Source of the DNA: Thermomicrobiales bacterium | Lineage (GTDB): Bacteria > Chloroflexota > Chloroflexia > Thermomicrobiales > UBA6265 | Direction of reading: 5' to 3' | NCBI GenBank assembly: GCA_041390825.1 | Contig: JAWKPF010000039.1 | Span: 1 to 37,137 of the forward strand | Length of the DNA stretch: 37,137 bases | Part shown: positions 32,755 to 37,137 of the stretch, piece after piece | Layout of the letters: every line of letters starts with the position of its first letter | Position numbering within the stretch: the stretch's first letter is position 1 | Notes under the pieces: model-generated | What the model was told of the DNA's origin: nothing | The model's database searches: none | The model's input: the letters and a program-made list of their open reading frames with translations, nothing else | Position numbers and translations under genes: made by a program

Positions 32755-33777
32755 ATGAAGCACTACTACGTCACCGCTCCAGGAACGATCGGGTGCCTGG
32801 AGGAAGCCATTCCTGAACCAGGGCCCGGCGAGGTGCAACTGAAGGTCACGCACACGGCCATCAGCCCAGGCAGCAACGTCTACATCTATCAGACGGGCTC
32901 ATACTCTGGAACTGGCGATCCGATCCCGCAGGAATGCATGTACATGGGCGCGGGCGTCATCACCAGGCTCGGAGATGGAGTCGAGGGTTTGGCAGTCGGC
33001 GACCGCGTTGCGGTCAATGGCATGGGGCACCAGGAATATGCGGTTGCTCCGGCACGCAAAGCGCACTGCATCCCGGATGGCGTCTCGTCGGAAGCCGCAA
33101 GCGCGTCGTACTTGGCCGGTTGGGCGGTGAGTTGCCTTCACCTGGGACGTTACGAGGCTGGAGCGACGGTGGCAGTCGTCGGCCTCGGTCTCGTCGGCGC
33201 CTCGACAGCGCTGGTGGCGGACATGATGGGGGCCCGCGTTATCGGCATCGATGTGTCTCCCGAGCGAGTCGCGTTTGGCAGAACACTCGGCTTGACCGCC
33301 GTGGTGCAGGGCGGAACCGAAACTGCTGCGGAAGAAATCGAGCACGCAGCTGGCGCGCGCGGTGTCGACCTTGTGATGGAGACGAGCGGCGTTTGGCCCG
33401 GTTTCGAGCAAGCGTTCGCGATCTGCCGCGAGTATTCCCGCATCGCGCTCATGGGTATCTACCGGCGCACGCCAACTGCGGAGTACGCGCTCAAGCTGCA
33501 CAAGATGCTCTATGCCTTCCCCAGCAAACTCCACTACAAGAAGATCGAGGTCGTCGGTTGTGGCTACGATCCGGAAGAGACGCTTCCCGATTCGCCGTTC
33601 ACCTTCGACCGGGAGGGCAATTTCCGCTATCTCCTCGAACAGGCGGGACGTGGCAAGATCGACCTGAACAAGCTCGTCACGCACCGGTTCCAACCGGACG
33701 AGGCCGCAGCCGTGCTGGAACGATTCGCGCAAGGGGATCGGTCCATGGTTGGCGCGGTTTTCGAATGGGAGGCGTAG
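32755..33777 (+). CDS. Medium-chain dehydrogenase/reductase without obvious catalytic zinc ligands
   Basis: 340 aa. Rossmann motif VVGLGLVGAS (about residues 139-150) in the central domain of the MDR superfamily. In zinc alcohol dehydrogenases a cysteine and a GHE follow in the N-terminal domain; here the region reads TAISPGSN and IPQECMYMG, as in BchC-like proteins. So zinc-independent oxidation is likely. It follows the GGT gene by 16 bases (AAGGAAG ribosome site) and abuts the next gene. Substrate unknown; probably an alcohol or sugar intermediate. Confidence 0.88.
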   Translation: MKHYYVTAPGTIGCLEEAIPEPGPGEVQLKVTHTAISPGSNVYIYQTGSYSGTGDPIPQECMYMGAGVITRLGDGVEGLAVGDRVAVNGMGHQEYAVAPARKAHCIPDGVSSEAASASYLAGWAVSCLHLGRYEAGATVAVVGLGLVGASTALVADMMGARVIGIDVSPERVAFGRTLGLTAVVQGGTETAAEEIEHAAGARGVDLVMETSGVWPGFEQAFAICREYSRIALMGIYRRTPTAEYALKLHKMLYAFPSKLHYKKIEVVGCGYDPEETLPDSPFTFDREGNFRYLLEQAGRGKIDLNKLVTHRFQPDEAAAVLERFAQGDRSMVGAVFEWEA

Positions 33778-33778
33778 G

Positions 33779-34852
33779 GTGACAAGGCGTCGCGTCGCGG
33801 TCGTCGGACTCGACCACTACCACACGACGGGCTGGGTCGAGAGCCTCGAGCTCTTCCCGGACGATCTCGAGATCGTTGCGATCTACGAGCCCGACCGGTT
33901 GCTGTGGGAGGGGTTGGCGCCCCGCTATCACGATCCGCATCTCGCGCCGTCTCTGCACGAGCGGCACCGCGCCACCCCGTTCGTCGATGATTTGGACACG
34001 CTCGTCGAGCGTTTCGAGCCGGAAATTGCGCTGGTGACGCTTCCCAACCGTGACATGCCCGCTGCCATCGAGACCCTGGCGAATGCCGGTGTGCATATGC
34101 TGGTCGACAAACCGGGCGCCGCGACACGGCGGGCCGCGAAGCGTGCATTCGGCGTGGCCGATGCGAACAAGGTCAAAGTCGCCACCGGATTGCTGCGTCG
34201 CTATGGGCGCGGCTGGCAGTATGCCCATCAGATGTGCCGGGAGGGCCGTCCCGGGCGGCTGCTTTCCACCGAATCGGTCTTCAACACGTCGTCGCCATTC
34301 GTGCGCGATCCGGCAAATCATCTCTTCTCCCATGAGCTGCAGGGTGGGGGCATCCTGATCTGGCTCGGTGTGCACGAGATCGACCAGCTGCTCTGGATGA
34401 CCGGCGAGCGCATCGTCGAGGTCCAGGCGCTCGCTGGGCAAGTGAACGATGCCGGTATCGATGTCGAAGACGTAGTGTCGCTCGCGTTTCGCTACGAATC
34501 GGGCGCCATCGGCGCCATGCATTGCGCGTTCGTTCTGCCGCGCACGATGTCGGCCGGCTACTTCGCCATCCGCGGCGAGCACGGATCGTTGACGGTGAAC
34601 TTCGACGGTTCGGTGAGCTGGTTCGGCGCGGGCAATCGTGACGATCCTGTACGGGAAGAGACGCTCTCGTACAGCACAGCCGCGATGCCCGGCTATGGCA
34701 GCATGGCACCGGCGGTCATTCGCGATCTGCTCGCCTCGATCGACGAGAACCGGCAACCTCTGGCGAACGGCGACGCCCTTATCGCCGCGCTCGGCGTCAT
34801 CGACGCCGCCTACGAATCCGCGCGCACCGGAACACGTGTCACTGTCGATTAG
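33779..34852 (+). CDS. Gfo/Idh/MocA-family oxidoreductase
   Basis: 357 aa. N-terminal Rossmann strand VAVVGLDHYHTTGW, the conserved lysine region LVDKPG (DKP in place of the usual EKP), and C-terminal sheet with GVHEIDQLLWMTG (family H-x-x-D region). The usual GxGxxG is not intact (GLDHYHTTG), so cofactor binding may be altered. GTG 33779 was chosen because GGGAGG precedes it by six bases and it starts one base after the upstream stop. Family members are NAD(P)-dependent sugar or inositol dehydrogenases; substrate unknown. Confidence 0.88.
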   Translation: MTRRRVAVVGLDHYHTTGWVESLELFPDDLEIVAIYEPDRLLWEGLAPRYHDPHLAPSLHERHRATPFVDDLDTLVERFEPEIALVTLPNRDMPAAIETLANAGVHMLVDKPGAATRRAAKRAFGVADANKVKVATGLLRRYGRGWQYAHQMCREGRPGRLLSTESVFNTSSPFVRDPANHLFSHELQGGGILIWLGVHEIDQLLWMTGERIVEVQALAGQVNDAGIDVEDVVSLAFRYESGAIGAMHCAFVLPRTMSAGYFAIRGEHGSLTVNFDGSVSWFGAGNRDDPVREETLSYSTAAMPGYGSMAPAVIRDLLASIDENRQPLANGDALIAALGVIDAAYESARTGTRVTVD

Positions 34853-34879
34853 TCGTAATACACACCGAGGGAGGAGTCA

Positions 34880-35791
34880 GTGAAATTCGTTAGCTATTCC
34901 AGAAACGGCGGGGAGATCCGCGCGGGTGTCTCGGTCGACGGGAAGATCGCCGATCTTGCCGACGGCGCCGTGGCCATCGGCGCGTCACTGCCGTCGAACG
35001 TGGTCGAGATCCTCGCCATGGGCATGCCGGGAATGACGACCGCTGGCGATGTCGCAGATGCCGCCGCAGTCGGTTCGATTCCCACCATTGCCGAGAGCGA
35101 CGTAACGCTCGAGGCCGCGATCCAGAACCCGCCGACCATCTTTCTGCTGGCCGGCAACTACCAATCGCACATCATCGAAGGCGGTGGTTCTGCGGTCGAG
35201 AAAAACAAGATCAATCCGCGTCCCTTCATCAAGCCGACTACGGCCATCATCGGCACCGGCGACCCGATCCTGATCCCGCCCGATTCGGAAACACTCGACT
35301 ACGAGATCGAGATCGCTGCTGTGATCGGCGCCGAGGGGCGTCACATTCCCGTTGCCGATGCCAACAACTACGTCGCCGGGTACACCGTCTTCAACGACGT
35401 CTCGGCTCGCTCGCTCAAGATCGCCGAAGGGCGCACCGAGCGCGCGGGAGACCTCTGGTTCGACTGGCTGCTCGGCAAGTGGTGCGATTCGTTTGCCGCC
35501 ATCGGACCCTACCTGGTGACCAAGGACGAAGCCGGCGACCCGAGCACGCTCGAAATGGCGCTCACCGTCAACGGCGAGCTTCGCCAGCATTCCGACGCAG
35601 GCGAGATGATCTTCTCGATTCCCGAAGCCGTGGCGTTCCTGTCGCGTTTCGTCACCCTGCGTCCCGGCGATCTCATCTGCATGGGAACCCCGGGAGGCGT
35701 CGGCGCAGCCACCGAGACCTATCTCAAGTCCGGCGATGTCGTCGTCGCAAAGATCGACAAACTCGGCACACTGGAGAATAGAGTTCAGTAG
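34880..35791 (+). CDS. Fumarylacetoacetate hydrolase-family protein, second copy
   Basis: 303 aa. DYEIEIAAVIG supplies two acidic metal ligands, VFNDVSARSL the aspartate, and CMGTPGGVGA the late loop. Compared with the FAH protein at 14151-15035 it has a distinct N-terminus and an insert (LKIAEGRTERAGDLWFDW), so it is a different subgroup, perhaps acting on ring-cleavage or sugar-acid products. GTG 34880 follows GAGGGAGGAG. Last gene of the operon starting at 31104. Its stop codon TAG is provided by the first unit of the heptamer repeat. Confidence 0.92.
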   Translation: MKFVSYSRNGGEIRAGVSVDGKIADLADGAVAIGASLPSNVVEILAMGMPGMTTAGDVADAAAVGSIPTIAESDVTLEAAIQNPPTIFLLAGNYQSHIIEGGGSAVEKNKINPRPFIKPTTAIIGTGDPILIPPDSETLDYEIEIAAVIGAEGRHIPVADANNYVAGYTVFNDVSARSLKIAEGRTERAGDLWFDWLLGKWCDSFAAIGPYLVTKDEAGDPSTLEMALTVNGELRQHSDAGEMIFSIPEAVAFLSRFVTLRPGDLICMGTPGGVGAATETYLKSGDVVVAKIDKLGTLENRVQ

Positions 35792-35848
35792 TCAGTAGTC
35801 AGTAGTCAGTAGTCAGTAGTCAGTAGCCAGTTGTCGGTTGTCGATGGC
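35786..35848. repeat. Heptameric tandem repeat (CAGTAGT)n
   Basis: Five perfect CAGTAGT units (35786-35820), then CAGTAGC, CAGTTGT, CGGTTGT and CGATGGC decaying away. The unit contains TAG and its length is not a multiple of three, so it gives a stop in all three frames on this strand. It starts inside the last FAH codons and ends ten bases before the left end of the IS element. Not a CRISPR: units are 7 bases and have no spacers. Confidence 0.85.
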
Positions 35849-35920
35849 TGGTTCTGGTGTGTACCATGAAAATGAGACACCGATCTGAACGCAATCGACC
35901 TGACGCGAAAGGACATGTCG

Positions 35921-36214
35921 ATGGCCAGGATATGTCGCCGGTATTCGCCAGAGTTCAAGCAGGAGGCGCTTGCCTTGGTGGCGCTGGACCATTCCGTCAC
36001 CGCGGTGGCCCGGGAGTTGGGGATCCCGGGCCAGACGCTCTCGATGTGGGTCAATGCCGAACGCAAACAAACCGCCGCGGCGGAGCTGGCGGCTGCCGGT
36101 CCGGTCGATCCGGCGGTCCATCGGGCGGCGCTGCAACGGATTGCCGAACTGGAGCGCGAGAACGAGTTCCTGGGAAAAGTATCGGCCTTCTTCGCCAGCA
36201 AAACCCGACCGTAA
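35921..36214 (+). CDS. IS3-family OrfA (transposase helix-turn-helix subunit)
   Basis: 97 aa from ATG 35921 (99 from ATG 35915; the latter is too close to the GAAAGGA site). YSPEFKQEALALV and VARELGIPGQTLSMWV form the helix-turn-helix that binds the IS ends; a leucine-zipper-like helix follows (ALQRIAELERENEFL). The G GGA AAA heptamer at 36172-36178 lies in this frame before its own stop, so a fraction of ribosomes can shift into OrfB. OrfA alone is usually a transposition regulator. Confidence 0.9.
   Translation: MARICRRYSPEFKQEALALVALDHSVTAVARELGIPGQTLSMWVNAERKQTAAAELAAAGPVDPAVHRAALQRIAELERENEFLGKVSAFFASKTRP
36172..36178 (+). other. Programmed -1 ribosomal frameshift site
   Basis: In the OrfA frame the bases are split as G GGA AAA, the canonical X XXY YYZ heptamer. 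A -1 slip reads GGG AAA AGT and continues straight into the OrfB frame, giving an OrfAB fusion with the junction FLGKS. I saw no other plausible heptamer in the overlap. Confidence 0.7.
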
Positions 36215-37131
36215 CGGCGTGGTATGCCCTGGTGGCGAAGGAGGCGTCTGCCTATCCGGTGACGATGATGTGTCGGGTCTTGGGACTATCGCGGGCCAGT
36301 TATTACCGCTGGACAACGCGATCCACCTCGCCCCCATCCCTGCGCAGCCAGCGGCATGCCGCGTTGACCCAGGCGATCGTGACCAAGTTTGCTGAAAGCG
36401 GACAACGCGCTGGTCGGCGTCCGATCCGGCAATTGCTGGCCGACGACGGGATCGTGTGTTCGGCCGGGACGGTGCACACCATCATGGCCGAACAGCGGTT
36501 GATGGCCCGGCGCAAACAGGCGTGGAAACGCACCACCACGCGCGATCCGGCCGTGCGCACCGCTCACATCGGCAATCACTGTCTGGATGCCACCCAGCGG
36601 CGCTCCTTCCAGAGTGACCAGCCCGGAACCAAGACCGTGGGCGATATCACCAACCTGCCGACCCGGGAAGGGTGGCTCTATCTGGCAGTGGTCATCGACC
36701 TGGCGACCCGAGCAGTGATTGGCTGGGCGGTGCGTCCGAGGCAGCAGAGCGAGCTGGTCACCGCGGCCCTGCAGATGGCGCATCAGCATGGGCACCTCCA
36801 CGACGGCGCCATCTTTCACAGCGACCGGGGGAGCCAGTACACCAGCCAGGCGTTTCAGGACCTGTGTGCCGAATTGGCGGTGACCCAGTCGATGGGACGC
36901 ACCGGTGTGTGCTGGGACAATGCGGTAGCCGAATCGTTCTTTGCGACCCTGAAAAGTGACTTGGCCGCTGAGGTGGGGGTCTTTGCCACCAGACAGGCGG
37001 CGCGCAGCTGGATCGTGCGCTACATCGAAGGGTGGTACAACCGGCGTCGACCCCATACCACGAACCATGGGGTAGCGCCGATGACCGCGTGGGAGCGGCT
37101 CACTGGTCAGCGGACTGTCTCACGTTCTTGA
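36175..37131 (+). CDS. IS3-family OrfB (DDE transposase, made as OrfAB fusion)
   Basis: About 318 codons counted from the shift site; the frame has no ATG near its start, and GTG 36232 is the nearest alternative. An HTH_21-like segment (PVTMMCRVLGLSRASYYRW) is followed by the rve integrase core: Asp in VGDITNLP, Asp in HSDRGSQY and Glu in AVAESFF, the last two 35 residues apart (DD35E). Ends with the RRRPH segment common to IS3 transposases. The TGA overlaps the right inverted repeat. All catalytic residues intact, so potentially active. Confidence 0.92.
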   Translation, partial: KSIGLLRQQNPTVTAWYALVAKEASAYPVTMMCRVLGLSRASYYRWTTRSTSPPSLRSQRHAALTQAIVTKFAESGQRAGRRPIRQLLADDGIVCSAGTVHTIMAEQRLMARRKQAWKRTTTRDPAVRTAHIGNHCLDATQRRSFQSDQPGTKTVGDITNLPTREGWLYLAVVIDLATRAVIGWAVRPRQQSELVTAALQMAHQHGHLHDGAIFHSDRGSQYTSQAFQDLCAELAVTQSMGRTGVCWDNAVAESFFATLKSDLAAEVGVFATRQAARSWIVRYIEGWYNRRRPHTTNHGVAPMTAWERLTGQRTVSRS

Positions 37132-37137
37132 CACACT

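Larger units (their letters stand above)
35858..37135 (+). mobile_element. IS3-family insertion sequence, apparently intact
   Basis: About 1.28 kb with two overlapping reading frames (helix-turn-helix OrfA, DDE OrfB). Ends are imperfect inverted repeats: left begins TGTGTACC with TGAGACA at 35873-35879, right (reverse) begins TGTGTCAAG with GTGAGACA following. The two bases after the right end (CT) agree with the start of CTGG just before the left end, consistent with a 4-base target duplication, but the window stops there. Subgroup not assigned. Confidence 0.85.

Noticed and set aside
35786..35848. Possible CRISPR array
   Set aside because: Units are 7 bases, contiguous and without unique spacers; no cas genes are present.
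36286..37068. 260-codon minus-strand frame inside the IS element
   Set aside because: Antisense of OrfB, which carries the DDE residues.

Overview
The window is GC-rich (low 60s % by eye) bacterial chromosome, densely packed, with Shine-Dalgarno-led genes and many 4-base ATGA/GTGA stop-start overlaps. Gene content (DUF4432, Ldh-family dehydrogenase, HpcH aldolases, FAH-family hydrolases, Gfo/Idh/MocA enzymes, Dpp-type ABC importers without ATPases, PAP2_3-like membrane proteins) resembles Chloroflexota of the Thermomicrobia/Sphaerobacter type. That assignment is inferred from style and gene mix, because there is no rRNA or other marker gene here. I saw no tRNA, rRNA or CRISPR array.

Layout. 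1-5400: a catabolic block with three short-chain dehydrogenases (the first cut by the window edge), a DUF4432 aldose-epimerase-like protein, a stand-alone MetE catalytic-domain protein and a coupled phosphotriesterase/lactonase-like hydrolase. 5431-8379: a DUF1269 membrane protein, a HAD phosphatase, a small unknown protein and a flavin amine oxidase. 8408-11081: a copper-export unit in which a perfect CsoR-type operator sits inside a consensus-like promoter, followed by a 10-codon mini-ORF overlapping a two-HMA-domain copper P1B-ATPase gene and then a terminator. 11162-13749: a PAP2_3-like/DUF2238-like fusion membrane protein translationally overlapped with mannose-6-phosphate isomerase. 13698-18752: a small exported protein, an FAH-family hydrolase, dihydrolipoyl dehydrogenase, an M42 peptidase and a proline-iminopeptidase-like hydrolase. 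The last of these ends an operon with a dipeptide/oligopeptide ABC importer (DppC, DppB, substrate-binding protein; 18786-22339) that reads from a strong promoter at 22454-22482.

22714-26964: a regulatory region rich in GACAA/TTGTC half-sites, a tightly overlapped GatC-like/amidase/71-aa trio, an Ldh-family dehydrogenase, an internally deleted remnant of a second Ldh copy, and an HpcH/HpaI aldolase. 27025-29658 (minus strand): manC, threonine dehydratase with ACT domain, and a 62-aa protein, all overlapping. 29730-30951: Maf pyrophosphatase and a DUF1801 protein, convergent, with an orphan operator-like palindrome between them. 31104-35791: a four-gene catabolic operon (gamma-glutamyltransferase family, medium-chain dehydrogenase, Gfo/Idh/MocA, FAH family). 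35786-35848: a heptameric tandem repeat that supplies the stop codon of the last gene. 35858-37135: an apparently intact IS3-family element with a canonical -1 frameshift heptamer.

The common themes are scavenging and breakdown of peptides, amides and sugar or keto acids, plus mannose activation (ManA and ManC) and copper export. The most unusual points are the copA promoter/operator/mini-ORF arrangement, the PAP2-like fusion that lacks its catalytic histidine, the Ldh deletion remnant, the two heptamer repeat loci, the orphan palindrome at 30433-30465, and the uncharacterised third member of the amidase trio.
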